NCBI GenBank assembly: GCA_018266455.1
Contig: JAFEAJ010000026.1
Coordinates: 79,935 to 143,934, forward strand
Direction: 5' to 3'
Origin: Bacteroidota bacterium
GTDB taxonomy: Bacteria > Bacteroidota > Bacteroidia > Chitinophagales > Chitinophagaceae
DNA length: 64,000 bases
Shown here: positions 54,983-64,000 of the stretch, piece after piece
Numbering within the stretch: position 1 is the stretch's first letter
Layout of the letters: each line of letters opens with the position of its first letter
The notes under the pieces: model-generated
Told to the model about the DNA's origin: nothing
The model's input: the letters and a program-made list of their open reading frames with translations, nothing else
Databases searched by the model: none
Position numbers and translations under genes: made by a program

Positions 54983-56011
54983 TTGCAGCCCAACTTTCAT
55001 TTTGTGATTAGAATTCCTGCTTTATTTATAACATCGTTTTTTATCATATCTGGTTTGCAGGCGCAAACAGCAACAGATTCAGGGTTAATAAAAAATGACA
55101 CAGCAGTGTTGAATAACAGAGCGATTCAAAAAGATTCTGTTGTTAAAAGGCGCCATGTAAAGAAAGATTCCTTGAACTATAAAAAAGACAGCAGCATCCC
55201 GATTTTCCGGGATGATTCGATTGGGCCCAAAAAGGTTGTTGAGCAGTACGAAATTTTAGTTCCAGATATATTCAGGAAAACACTTTTGCTAACTCCATTC
55301 TTTAATTTTTATGGCGAAGTACAATCGGAAGATATATCGGAATATCGCCCTTCCTCAAAAGACAGCCTATTTTATCTTATACTTGGGCTTTGGTTTTATT
55401 TTGCTTTAATCCGCCTTTTTTTCTCAAAATACCTGGATAATATATTCGCTCTTTTTTTTCGGGCCACAATGCGACAGCAGCAAATACGAGAACAGGCACT
55501 TCAAATGCCGTTACCTTCTTTGTTATTAAATATTTTATTTGCCCTGTCAACAGGATTATTCGCCACTTTTTTGGTGCGTTATTACTACGACCCCGCAAAG
55601 ACAACAGAATTTTGGGCACTTTATCTGTATTGTGTCATTGCCGTTGCAGTAGTTTATATCGTGAAATTCTTAATCTTTAAGCTGCTTGGGTGGATATTCA
55701 ATATCAAGAAAGCAACAGGCAATTATCTTTTTGTAGTTTTTTTGGTTAATAAAATGATGGGGATTTGCCTGCTCCCCTTTTTAATGTTCATTGCTTTTTC
55801 GGGCAGCGGCACGGTGGATGTTGCAATAGCCATCTCTTTTTTAATGATTGCTGTATTTTTCCTTTACAGGTATATAACCTGTTTTGGTACTGTTGCTGCT
55901 GAAATAAAATTGACTGTATTCCATTATTTTCTTTACCTTTGCGCCTTCGAAATAGCACCTCTGTTGCTGATGTACAAAGTGGTATTTTCATTTTTTGAAA
56001 AAGCTTTTTAA
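54983..56011 (+). CDS. DUF4271 membrane protein, upstream of hemD
   Basis: 342 residues as read from a TTG at 54983; a GTG at 55004 is an alternative. The signal peptide ends in QAQ (about 28), followed by a Lys/Asp/Ser-rich linker. Six or so membrane helices (from about residue 127 on, LFYLILGLWFYFALIRLFF) complete the protein. In Bacteroidota a DUF4271 gene commonly precedes the uroporphyrinogen-III synthase gene, as here with a 26-bp gap. The role is unknown, though a haem-linked function is suggested by context. Confidence 0.75.
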   Translation: MQPNFHFVIRIPALFITSFFIISGLQAQTATDSGLIKNDTAVLNNRAIQKDSVVKRRHVKKDSLNYKKDSSIPIFRDDSIGPKKVVEQYEILVPDIFRKTLLLTPFFNFYGEVQSEDISEYRPSSKDSLFYLILGLWFYFALIRLFFSKYLDNIFALFFRATMRQQQIREQALQMPLPSLLLNILFALSTGLFATFLVRYYYDPAKTTEFWALYLYCVIAVAVVYIVKFLIFKLLGWIFNIKKATGNYLFVVFLVNKMMGICLLPFLMFIAFSGSGTVDVAIAISFLMIAVFFLYRYITCFGTVAAEIKLTVFHYFLYLCAFEIAPLLLMYKVVFSFFEKAF

Positions 56012-56037
56012 TTTTGCAAATCCATTGCTAGACCGAT

Positions 56038-56844
56038 ATGGTTAAAAACGGCGAAAAGAACACAGTTGCAACACATAACGTTAAAGCTGTAAAGAAAATA
56101 TTGATCACACAACCAAGGCCGGAAAGCGATAAGTCGCCATATTTTGAGCTGGAAAAGAAATTTCAGGTTCAATTGGCTTTTCATCCTTTTATTCGTCTTG
56201 AGCCTATTCCTGCGAAGGATTTCCGCAAGCAAAAAATCGATATTTCGTATTATAGTGCGGTTATTTTTACCAGCAGGCATGCTATTGACAATTTTTTCAG
56301 GATTTGCGAAGAAACCAAAATCAACGTTTCGCAGGATACAAAATATTTTTGTATTACGGAGTCTGTCGCCCTGTATCTGCAAAAATTTATTTTGTATAGA
56401 AAACGGAAAGTTTTTTATGGATCAGATGGCACCAACAAGAGCATGTTCGATGTGATCAACAAACATAAGGAGAACGAAAAATTTATGTATCCTTGTTCTG
56501 AAAACCAGCAGGATAATGAAATAGTGGGTTGGTTAAAGGGCAATGGTTGTGAATTTGTGACCCCATTTATGTATAAAACTATCAGTAATGATGTGCGAGA
56601 GTTAATGGATAAGAGTGAATTTGATATTATTTGTTTTTTTACTCCCAGCGGTGTAAAAAGCCTGTTCGATAATTTTCCAAAGTTCAAGCAAAATGGCACA
56701 AAAATCGGGGCTTTTGGTAACAACACCTCAAAAGCAATTCAAGATGCAGGTTTGGCGCTGGAAATAAAAGCGCCACAGCCACAGATGCCCTCAATGGTTT
56801 CAGCCCTCGAGAAATATCTTTTAGAAAGCATAAAGAGAAAATAA
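56038..56844 (+). CDS. hemD: Uroporphyrinogen-III synthase (HemD)
   Basis: 268 residues. The N-terminal half carries ILITQPRPESDKSPYFELEKKF and the YSAVIFTSRHAIDNFF pattern typical of HemD. The C-terminal half has CFFTPSGVKSLFDNFPKF and GAFGNNTSKAIQDAG. The enzyme cyclises hydroxymethylbilane to uroporphyrinogen III in tetrapyrrole synthesis. HemD is poorly conserved, so the call rests on these weak motifs plus the DUF4271 neighbour. Confidence 0.8.
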   Translation: MVKNGEKNTVATHNVKAVKKILITQPRPESDKSPYFELEKKFQVQLAFHPFIRLEPIPAKDFRKQKIDISYYSAVIFTSRHAIDNFFRICEETKINVSQDTKYFCITESVALYLQKFILYRKRKVFYGSDGTNKSMFDVINKHKENEKFMYPCSENQQDNEIVGWLKGNGCEFVTPFMYKTISNDVRELMDKSEFDIICFFTPSGVKSLFDNFPKFKQNGTKIGAFGNNTSKAIQDAGLALEIKAPQPQMPSMVSALEKYLLESIKRK

Positions 56845-56934
56845 GATTCAGGTGAATTGATAAAAATTATTGGAAGCCACCCTAATGGTTTCCTTTTTAT
56901 ATTTGTTGAGGAGCAGCTTTACTAATATATATAA

Positions 56935-59010
56935 ATGATGGACGGTTTTGCAAATAGGCTTATTCATGAAACCAGCCCTTATTTGCAGCAGCATGCCCAC
57001 AATCCAGTTGATTGGTATCCATGGGGAGAAGAAGCGCTGCAAAAGGCAAAAAAGGAAAATAAACCTATAGTGATTAGCATCGGGTATGCAGCATGTCATT
57101 GGTGCCATGTGATGGAAAAAGAAAGTTTTGAAGATATCGGCACTGCTAATTTCATGAATGCCCACTTCATTAATATAAAAGTTGACAGGGAGGAGCGTCC
57201 CGATTTAGATCATATTTACATGGATGCTGTCCAGGCAATCACTGGGAGCGGGGGCTGGCCGTTGAATGTCTTTCTGACTCCAGGGGCAAAACCGTTTTAC
57301 GGCGGCACTTATTTTCCTCCGGAAGCAATGCCTGGCAGGCCTTCCTGGAAAGAGGTTTTGAAGAGCGTTGCCGAGGCTTTTGAAAAACGAGCCGATGAAA
57401 TAGAAATACAGGCCCATAACCTTACAGCATACCTTTTGCAAGCCGATAGCTCAGTGCTAAAAAGAAAACCTCAGGACACCGACGGATTCGACAAAGTTTT
57501 CAACAAGAAGAACCTGGATTCGATTTTTGAGAATATAATGGGTTCTGCGGATAAGAAATCTGGAGGATTTGGGAATGCCCCAAAATTTCCGCAAACTTCC
57601 CTAATACAATTTCTTTTATATCATTTTTATTTCACAGGCAATAAAACAGCCCTTGAGCACGCTTGCTTAAGCCTCGATAAAATGATTGGCGGCGGCATTT
57701 ATGACCACATTGGCGGCGGTTTTGCACGTTACTCCACAGATAAAGAATGGACAGTGCCTCATTTTGAGAAGATGCTTTATGACAACGCTTTGTTGGTAAC
57801 TGTGCTCAGCGAAAGCTATCAATTGACAAAAAATATCAGATATAAGAAAACCATAGAACAAACGATTGATTTTATAAGCAGGGAATTGGCCTCGCCCAAC
57901 GGAGGCTTTTTTTCTTCGCTGGATGCCGATAGCGAGGGCGTAGAAGGAAAATATTATTTATGGAATAAGAAAGATATAGACAACCTGCTAAAGGAAGATT
58001 CCCAGCTGTTCTGTAATTTTTATAATGTTTCCAACTATGGTAATTGGGAGGAGGGGAATATTCTGCACACTACAAAAAGTGAAAAGGAATTCGCGGTTGA
58101 GAATGAAGTCGATGAAGAATATTTTATCCACTTGCTTGAAACCTCTAAAACAAAGCTATTGCAGTTTCGTGCACGTCGAGAGGTCCCAAGAGTGGACAAA
58201 AAAATACTATTGAATTGGAATGCATTGATGATAGCTGCATTGTGTAAGTCTTATGCAGCATTGGGCAAAGAAGAGTATAAAAGGCAGGCTGTTGAGAACA
58301 TGAATTTTTTGTTGGCCAATTTCATGGGCGATGACGAGTATCTGTTCTTCCATTGTTATTCAAATGGCAAATCTAAATTCGCAGCTTTCTTGGATGATTA
58401 TTCTTTTTTGGTTTTTGCCCTGATCCAATTGCAGGAGATTACAGCAGATGTCTCTTACCTTTTTAAAGCCAGGGACATAAGCGAATATGCAATTGCCAAT
58501 TTTTCTTCTTCCGAGTCGGATTGTTTTTTTTATACGCATAAGAATCAACCTGATATAATAATAAGAAAAAAGGAAATATATGATGGGGCAACGCCTTCGG
58601 GAAATTCGATCATGGCATTTAACTTACTGTATCTTTCCAAAATATTTAACAAGCCGGAATGGGAGAAAATGGCTATTAGCATGTGCCTTTGTCTCGAAAA
58701 ATTAATTATTAAGTATCCAGCGCCTTTTGCGACTTGGGCAACTTTATTGCAGGCATTAACGTATAATCTTCCTGAAATCGCAATTGTAGGAAAAGAAGCA
58801 GAAAAAGTTCTTAAATCATTTTTTTCGACTTTTATACCATTTAAAGTACTTCAATCATCTGCCCTTGAAAATCAGCAATTTCCCCTTTTAATCGGAAAGC
58901 CTGCCCAGGAAAAGACCAGGATTTATGTTTGCAAGAATTACTCATGCCGAAAACCAGTTACAGAAATAAGTGAATTAAGGAAGCTGTTGGCAGAATTGGC
59001 AGAAAATTAA
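56935..59010 (+). CDS. YyaL/DUF255-type thioredoxin-domain protein
   Basis: 691 residues. The N-terminal thioredoxin-like domain has [24 protein letters not shown] and the CHWCHVM site (the CxxC is CHWC), followed by [25 protein letters not shown]. The long C-terminal part is an alpha/alpha toroid (glycosyl hydrolase-like, as in [20 protein letters not shown] and [16 protein letters not shown]). This matches the bacterial homologues of SPATA20 (YyaL). The biochemical role is not established. It starts about 90 bp after hemD and ends 140 bp before gldK. Confidence 0.9.
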   Translation: MMDGFANRLIHETSPYLQQHAHNPVDWYPWGEEALQKAKKENKPIVISIGYAACHWCHVMEKESFEDIGTANFMNAHFINIKVDREERPDLDHIYMDAVQAITGSGGWPLNVFLTPGAKPFYGGTYFPPEAMPGRPSWKEVLKSVAEAFEKRADEIEIQAHNLTAYLLQADSSVLKRKPQDTDGFDKVFNKKNLDSIFENIMGSADKKSGGFGNAPKFPQTSLIQFLLYHFYFTGNKTALEHACLSLDKMIGGGIYDHIGGGFARYSTDKEWTVPHFEKMLYDNALLVTVLSESYQLTKNIRYKKTIEQTIDFISRELASPNGGFFSSLDADSEGVEGKYYLWNKKDIDNLLKEDSQLFCNFYNVSNYGNWEEGNILHTTKSEKEFAVENEVDEEYFIHLLETSKTKLLQFRARREVPRVDKKILLNWNALMIAALCKSYAALGKEEYKRQAVENMNFLLANFMGDDEYLFFHCYSNGKSKFAAFLDDYSFLVFALIQLQEITADVSYLFKARDISEYAIANFSSSESDCFFYTHKNQPDIIIRKKEIYDGATPSGNSIMAFNLLYLSKIFNKPEWEKMAISMCLCLEKLIIKYPAPFATWATLLQALTYNLPEIAIVGKEAEKVLKSFFSTFIPFKVLQSSALENQQFPLLIGKPAQEKTRIYVCKNYSCRKPVTEISELRKLLAELAEN

Positions 59011-59062
59011 TAAATAATGGCGCAATAATATGAGAATATAAGCCGTTATGCAATTTACTGGC

Positions 59063-59094
59063 TTGAAAGTTTTGACTTTTTAAAAATAAATTTT
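59063..59094 (+). promoter_or_regulatory. Candidate promoter for the gldK-gldN operon
   Basis: A TTG at 59063-59065 and TAAATTTT at 59087-59094 are spaced as in the Bacteroidota -33/-7 consensus (TTG then TAnnTTTG). It lies about 55 bp before the gldK start. The match is moderate and the region is AT-rich, so chance is possible. Confidence 0.3.
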
Positions 59095-59147
59095 AAAATT
59101 GTAGTTCGATGTCGCGAAAAATTATTTTTTGCCGAATACCCAATATT

Positions 59148-60434
59148 ATGAAAATCAAAAACCTAGCTCTTCTAGCATCAGTAATTACAACAGCGTTTGC
59201 AATTTCTGGATGTGGCAAAGGGAGCAAATCCAGCAAAGGCTTCGATGACGGCCAGTTACACGGCGTGGCTCCAGCAAGTAAATATAATTTAAATAAACCA
59301 GTTGGAATGGTTTATATCCCACCCGGAATGTTCCACATGGGGCCAAGCGATGAAGATATCAATTCTGCATTTACAGCCCGCAACAGGGAAGTATCCATAA
59401 ATGGCTTTTGGATGGATGCTACCGAGATTACAAATAATGAGTATCGTCAGTTTGTTTACTGGGTAAGAGATTCGATAGCCGCAACCCTGATGCAGTTAGG
59501 AAAAGATGTTGATGGCAAATTTCAGATTGACTGGAAAAAGACTGAATCTATAAAATGGAACGATAAAGCTACAATAGAGAAGATTGACCAAATGATCCTG
59601 ACCCCTGAAAATAGGGTTTTTGGCAAAAAAGAAATAGACCCAAGCAAAATCATCTATCATTCTGAAACCTTCGATTTAAAAGCCGCAGCTCAAAAAGCAA
59701 ATGAGGGGAAACCTCGATCAACTTTTATTATTAAGAAGGATATACCTGCTTATCCGGATTCTTTGGTATGGATACGCGATTTCAGCTATTCTTATAATGA
59801 GCCGATGACTAAACGGTATTTTTCGCACCCTGCTTTTGGAAATTATCCTGTCGTTGGGGTAAACTGGAATCAGGCCACTGCCTTTTGTGACTGGAGGACT
59901 CAATACCTCAACGCAGCTCTTGAAAGAAAGCACGAGGCGACTGAATCGAGCTTCCGGTTACCTACTGAATCAGAGTGGGAGTATGCGGCACGTGGCGGGC
60001 GCTCTCAATCTATGTACCCTTGGGGTAACTATTATATGAGGAATAAAAAGGGATGTTTGCTGGCTAACTTTAAACCAGGCCGTGGAAATTACCCTGAAGA
60101 TGGTGCTTTCTACACTGCAAGGGCTGATGCTTACTGGCCAAACGATTTTGGTCTTTATTGCATGGCAGGAAATGTTGCTGAATGGACTTCATCGGTATAT
60201 TACGAAGGGGCTTATAATTTCATGCACGATATGAACCCGGATATCCGCTATACTGCTCAAAAATCTGATCCGCCGCGCATGAAGCGGAAAGTTATCCGCG
60301 GTGGCAGTTGGAAAGATGTCCAGTATTATCTGCAGACAAGTACGCGCACATACGAATACCAGGACACTGCAAAATCTTATATCGGGTTTCGTTGTGTGAT
60401 TGATTTGTCTCCTGATATGGGTAGTCGTCGTTAA
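59148..60434 (+). CDS. gldK: Gliding motility / type IX secretion lipoprotein GldK
   Basis: 428 residues from the ATG at 59148, which starts the lipoprotein signal (lipobox SGC); an in-frame start at 59109 is less likely. It contains a formylglycine-generating-enzyme-like (SUMF1) fold with NKPVGMVYIPPGMFHMGP, VGVNWNQATAFCDWR and RLPTESEWEYAARGG, the landmark motifs of GldK. GldK forms, with GldN, the ring on the periplasmic side of the outer membrane in the type IX secretion system. The four genes gldK-L-M-N are consecutive here, the usual order. Confidence 0.95.
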   Translation: MKIKNLALLASVITTAFAISGCGKGSKSSKGFDDGQLHGVAPASKYNLNKPVGMVYIPPGMFHMGPSDEDINSAFTARNREVSINGFWMDATEITNNEYRQFVYWVRDSIAATLMQLGKDVDGKFQIDWKKTESIKWNDKATIEKIDQMILTPENRVFGKKEIDPSKIIYHSETFDLKAAAQKANEGKPRSTFIIKKDIPAYPDSLVWIRDFSYSYNEPMTKRYFSHPAFGNYPVVGVNWNQATAFCDWRTQYLNAALERKHEATESSFRLPTESEWEYAARGGRSQSMYPWGNYYMRNKKGCLLANFKPGRGNYPEDGAFYTARADAYWPNDFGLYCMAGNVAEWTSSVYYEGAYNFMHDMNPDIRYTAQKSDPPRMKRKVIRGGSWKDVQYYLQTSTRTYEYQDTAKSYIGFRCVIDLSPDMGSRR

Positions 60435-60471
60435 TAAAATTTAATTCTACAGCCTATAAAATTTTTTAACA

Positions 60472-60523
60472 GAAAGTTCGTTTTTGATTTACTGGAATAA
60501 CTTAAAATCGAAAACGAACTTTC
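60472..60523 (+). other. Long hairpin between gldK and gldL
   Basis: Two 19-base arms (60472-60490, starting gaaagttcg; 60505-60523, ending cgaactttc) are complementary, with one position that is a G-U pair in RNA, leaving a 14-base loop. It is too stable to be chance. The downstream tract is only weakly T-rich, so partial termination, attenuation or mRNA protection is more likely than full termination, given that gldL and gldM follow in the same direction. Confidence 0.8.
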
Positions 60524-60571
60524 TTATTCTCAACCCTGAAAACCTTTTAAAAACAATTTAAAATTACAATT

Positions 60572-61342
60572 ATGGCCGGAGTTTCTAAATCTACCGAAAG
60601 ACTTGTTAACGTAATCGTTTGCGTTGGTGCAGCTGTTGTTATCTTTGGTGCATGGCAAAAAATCACTCACCAAAAATTAGCTGACTTTTTCCTTACAGCT
60701 GGTTTGATGACAGAAGCGCTTATATTTATGGTGTATGCGTTTTTGCCTCCTCCAGGATCGGAAATGCATGCCATTGCAGAAGCGCTCCCAAAACTTGCAG
60801 GCGGTAATTCATCTTCCGGAAACCCTGCTTTGGACAAATTCGACAAAATGCTGCAGGAAGCTGAAATTACTCCGGCAAACCTTAATCGCTTAAGCGAAGG
60901 GTTCAAGAAATTTGGAACCACTGTAGAAAAAATCAGTGATGTTTCAGGTGCTTTAGCGGCTACTACTGAGTATACTAATAAAACAAAGGAAGCCGCCGTT
61001 GCTTTGGATAGCATGAAAGGCGCTTATCAGAGTGCAACTACAACAATCGGATATTTTAATAACGCGGCTGACAGTACTAAACAGTTCCATACACAAGTTC
61101 AGACTTTGACTAAAAACCTTGGTTCCTTAAATGCGATTTATGAACTCGAGCTACAGGATACCAATAATCACCTGAAAGCGATGAATTCATTTTACGGCAA
61201 TTTGGTTCAGGCTTCTGAAACTATGCAGGAAAGCGTTACTGATGCCAAGAAAACCCAGGAACAAATTGCTTTATTAGCAAAAAACCTCGGCAACCTGAAC
61301 CATGTTTATGGCAACATGCTGAGCGCAATGCAAGGCAGGTAA
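60572..61342 (+). CDS. gldL: Gliding motility / type IX motor protein GldL
   Basis: 256 residues. Two N-terminal membrane helices (VIVCVGAAVVIFGAWQKI at about 11-28 and FFLTAGLMTEALIFMVYAFL at about 37-56, with a conserved Glu in the second) form the motor core with GldM. The rest is a coiled-coil-rich cytoplasmic part (KEAAVALDSMKGAYQS). Together with GldM it converts proton motive force to drive secretion and gliding. Confidence 0.95.
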   Translation: MAGVSKSTERLVNVIVCVGAAVVIFGAWQKITHQKLADFFLTAGLMTEALIFMVYAFLPPPGSEMHAIAEALPKLAGGNSSSGNPALDKFDKMLQEAEITPANLNRLSEGFKKFGTTVEKISDVSGALAATTEYTNKTKEAAVALDSMKGAYQSATTTIGYFNNAADSTKQFHTQVQTLTKNLGSLNAIYELELQDTNNHLKAMNSFYGNLVQASETMQESVTDAKKTQEQIALLAKNLGNLNHVYGNMLSAMQGR

Positions 61343-61400
61343 TTTCACAGCCGTTGCCACTTATGAAAACCCATTAGTTAAACTATAAATTTACTGATCC

Positions 61401-62924
61401 ATGGCCTTACCAAAAGAGCCCCGGCAAAAAATGATAAATATGATGTATTTGGTGCTTACAGCGATGCTGGCACTAAATGTATCCGCAGAAATTTTGAATG
61501 CCTTTAAGGTTGTTAACAATAGCATTAAAAATTCAAATGATGCGCTCACCACTCAAAACAAAGCAATAATTGCCGATATTGCAGCTAAGGCAGCCCAAAA
61601 AGAAACAGCCGCGAAAGCAGCTATCTGGCAGCCAATCGCCGCTAAAGTAGCAGCATATGCTAACGAAACTTATGATTATGTTGAAGATTTAAAACAGAAA
61701 CTGATCCATGAAGCCCACTTCAATCCTGCGGATTCTTCTTTTAAGATTGATGACCTGGATGCGGCTATCAGGCTGATGGGCAACCAGGGAAAAGGCGACG
61801 AATTGCACAAGAAGCTCATTGATTTCAAGAACAATGTCTTGAATGTAGACCCTTCAATTAAGAAGGAATTCGAGAGCAAGCTTCCTATGAACCTGGAGCC
61901 TCCAAAATCTGAGGCAGGGAATATGAACAATAGCTGGACAGATGCCTATTTCCACATGACACCTGCCATTGCAGCTTTGACAATTCTTGGAAAATTCCAG
62001 AATGACATCAAGAATTCAGAAAATGATATAGTAACATATTGCGCAGACCAAATTGGAGCTGTTGCAGTCCGTTATGACAAAACCGGTGTGATAGCCGGGG
62101 CAAATTCAACCTATGTGATGCCTGGCGAAAAATTTACAGTTTATGCAGGTGTAGGCGCATTTAGCTCTGCTGCTCAACCTACCATAACCATTAATGGTAA
62201 ATCTGTGTCTGTTGATAAAGACGGCAAAGCATCATCGGATATAATTGCCGGTGGTAGTGGCAAGCAAACCGTAAAGGTTAATGTCAGCTATAAGGATCAG
62301 GATGGCAAACTAATAAATGAAGTTAAGGATATTGATTACACTGTTGGCACACCCTCTGGTGTAGCTGTGTCTGCTGACAAAATGAATGTGCTTTACATTA
62401 TGGGCAATACCCCAAACCCAATTACTATTTCAGGCGGTTCTGGTAGCGAGAAAATCAATGCGACCATGACTGGGGGCTCGATCAAACACGTACAGGGCTC
62501 TTCTTTTGAAGCATATCCAACAACTCCTGGCGAACAGACTGTTAATGTTGTCATTGATGGAAAAACAACAGCTAAAAAATTCCGGGTTAAATATTTACCA
62601 GACCCTGCAGCATTTATAGGCACCAAAAGTGGTGGTTCTATGCCGTCTGCTGAATTCAAAGTAATGGGTGGGCTGATTGCTAAGTTAGTGAATTGCGAAT
62701 TTGAAGCCCCTTTTAAAGTGCTCAGCTATAAAATAGGAGCTCTGGGTGGTGGCGTTGGCTCCTATACACAGGCTTCCAATGATGGCAACCGATGGACTGG
62801 GGCTGCCGAAGCAATCATTAAAAAGGCAACTCCGGGTACTATCGTATATTTTGATGATATCAGGGTTGTTGGCCCTGATGGCAGGCCAAGGCCAATTACA
62901 CCGATATTTTTCAACTTGAAATAA
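61401..62924 (+). CDS. gldM: Gliding motility / type IX secretion protein GldM
   Basis: 507 residues. The start is MALPKEPRQKMINMMYLVLT, followed by the single membrane helix, then a long periplasmic part with four domains ending RVVGPDGRPRPITPIFFNLK, as in GldM. It spans the periplasm and links the GldL motor to the GldK/N ring. The start is 58 bp after gldL. Confidence 0.95.
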   Translation: MALPKEPRQKMINMMYLVLTAMLALNVSAEILNAFKVVNNSIKNSNDALTTQNKAIIADIAAKAAQKETAAKAAIWQPIAAKVAAYANETYDYVEDLKQKLIHEAHFNPADSSFKIDDLDAAIRLMGNQGKGDELHKKLIDFKNNVLNVDPSIKKEFESKLPMNLEPPKSEAGNMNNSWTDAYFHMTPAIAALTILGKFQNDIKNSENDIVTYCADQIGAVAVRYDKTGVIAGANSTYVMPGEKFTVYAGVGAFSSAAQPTITINGKSVSVDKDGKASSDIIAGGSGKQTVKVNVSYKDQDGKLINEVKDIDYTVGTPSGVAVSADKMNVLYIMGNTPNPITISGGSGSEKINATMTGGSIKHVQGSSFEAYPTTPGEQTVNVVIDGKTTAKKFRVKYLPDPAAFIGTKSGGSMPSAEFKVMGGLIAKLVNCEFEAPFKVLSYKIGALGGGVGSYTQASNDGNRWTGAAEAIIKKATPGTIVYFDDIRVVGPDGRPRPITPIFFNLK

Positions 62925-62945
62925 TAATTTTAAATTCTATCTTCA

Positions 62946-63974
62946 ATGAAAAACGGCATTATAAAATTCAGCCTGTTCTTGTTGATGTTTGGTTTGGCAT
63001 TCAATGCTGCTAATGCGCAAAGCCGAAAGAAACAAAAAAGATCAACTGCTCATAAAAAGACCAACTCCAACAAAAGCACGGCAAGTACTCAAGCTGTAGC
63101 TCCTGCTAAGGATACTACTGCAAAACCTGCCGCAGTTGTTGAAGCCGACATCAAGCTGGATACGCCGCGTAAATCATTGAGAAATGATGCTGCTGTTGAA
63201 CGCCTTCTGATTAAAGACAGAACGCCTTTGGCATATGAGCATATACGTGAGGATGATGCTGTTTACCGCCAGCGTGTTTGGGAAGAAATAAACATTCATG
63301 AAAAAATGAATTTGCCTTTCGCCTATTCAGCTACTGAGGATAATGGCAACCAGCGGTTCATTAATATTTTGCTAAATGCCATTAAAAACGGTGAGGTAAC
63401 AGCATTTGATGCAAATGTGGATGACAGGTTCACCACACCAATCACATTCAAACAAATAGCAGAGATCCTTGTTGGAAAACCTGTTACCAGGCAAATACCG
63501 GACTTTACAAATGACCCTGATGGATCAAAAGGCCTGATGAAGGACACTACGATTGTCCAGGATTTTAATCCTGATGCTATTGAAAGGTTCTGGATTAAAG
63601 AAGAATGGGTCTTTGATAAAGAGTCGTCAAGGCTGTATTCCAGGATACTTGGAATTGCTCCTGTAAAAACGATTACCAATTCTGACAACTCATTCCGTGC
63701 TGTAACCCCAATATTCTGGGTGTATTACCCAGACCTGCGGCCAATGCTAGCCAAATATGAAGCTTATAATGGCAAAAACTATGGAGCAAGAATGAGCTGG
63801 GAAGAATTATTTGAAAGCAGGATGTTTTCAAGCAGAGTGATAAAATCTACTATCGATAATCCTGGCGACAAATTTATTCAGGATTATATCAAAGACCCGA
63901 TTTTGCAGTTGCTCGAAGGGGAAAAAGTGAAAGAGAAGATTTTTAATTACGAGCAGGACTTGTGGGCTTATTAA
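62946..63974 (+). CDS. gldN: Gliding motility / type IX secretion protein GldN
   Basis: 342 residues with a signal peptide ending NAANAQ (25). A Lys/Ala/Thr-rich linker (about 26-70) leads to the GldN core: RQRVWEEINIHEKMNLPF, NILLNAIKNGEVTAFDA, WFIKEEWVFDKESSRLYSRILGI-type block and ARMSWEELFESRMFSSRV. It pairs with GldK in the periplasmic ring. It is the last gene of the operon in this window and lies 21 bp after gldM. Confidence 0.95.
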   Translation: MKNGIIKFSLFLLMFGLAFNAANAQSRKKQKRSTAHKKTNSNKSTASTQAVAPAKDTTAKPAAVVEADIKLDTPRKSLRNDAAVERLLIKDRTPLAYEHIREDDAVYRQRVWEEINIHEKMNLPFAYSATEDNGNQRFINILLNAIKNGEVTAFDANVDDRFTTPITFKQIAEILVGKPVTRQIPDFTNDPDGSKGLMKDTTIVQDFNPDAIERFWIKEEWVFDKESSRLYSRILGIAPVKTITNSDNSFRAVTPIFWVYYPDLRPMLAKYEAYNGKNYGARMSWEELFESRMFSSRVIKSTIDNPGDKFIQDYIKDPILQLLEGEKVKEKIFNYEQDLWAY

Positions 63975-64000
63975 AAAAGGTAATGTACTGAAAAATAGTT

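Overview
The window looks like chromosomal DNA of a Bacteroidota bacterium, most likely of the Chitinophagaceae type. The reasons are a gldKLMN block for gliding motility and type IX secretion, LytS-type kinases fused to propeller or TPR sensors with a LytTR regulator, several DUF4412-like and Ser/Asn-rich lipoproteins, a SusC-less TonB receptor, the DUF4271-hemD gene pair, and signal peptides ending in AQ. I saw no rRNA, tRNA, CRISPR array, prophage or intact insertion sequence.

Layout. 1-4002 (minus): the start of a polysaccharide flippase, an M1 metallopeptidase, an acyltransferase-3 membrane protein and a lipoprotein MsrA. 4216-6333: a MutS2 that lacks the usual Smr tail, followed by a REP-like palindromic element. 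6822-18453: a five-gene cell-surface locus (two paralogous lipoproteins, a beta-barrel protein, a 2091-residue secreted protein and a fibronectin type III protein), which I consider the best candidate for an undescribed system. 18744-25636: a DUF4412-like protein, a propeller sensor kinase broken by a one-base frameshift, a TPR sensor kinase and a LytTR response regulator.

26076-32600 (minus): seven exported proteins or lipoproteins plus two possible tiny ORFs. Four sites here carry a 9-bp direct repeat at exactly 21-bp periodicity, resembling LytTR binding boxes. Three sit 70-94 bp upstream of genes, and the fourth lies upstream of the tiny ORFs. This suggests that the neighbouring TPR kinase/LytTR pair controls the lipoprotein cluster.

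32719-40059 (plus): a YdjC-family deacetylase, rpiA, a small YCII-like protein, a gamma-glutamyltransferase-family enzyme, and an ECF sigma/anti-sigma operon ending in a lipoprotein with seven 34-residue repeats. 40094-44819 (minus): a TlpA-like thioredoxin, an amidinohydrolase and a TonB-dependent receptor. 44928-51660 (plus): an amino-acid permease, a Cys/Met-type PLP enzyme, a TolC and membrane-fusion pair without a pump, and gpsA. 51858-52982 (minus): hemW, apparently with a CTG start. 53087-63974 (plus): a BamA/TamA-family protein, DUF4271-hemD, a YyaL-type thioredoxin-domain protein and gldK-gldL-gldM-gldN, with a long hairpin between gldK and gldL.
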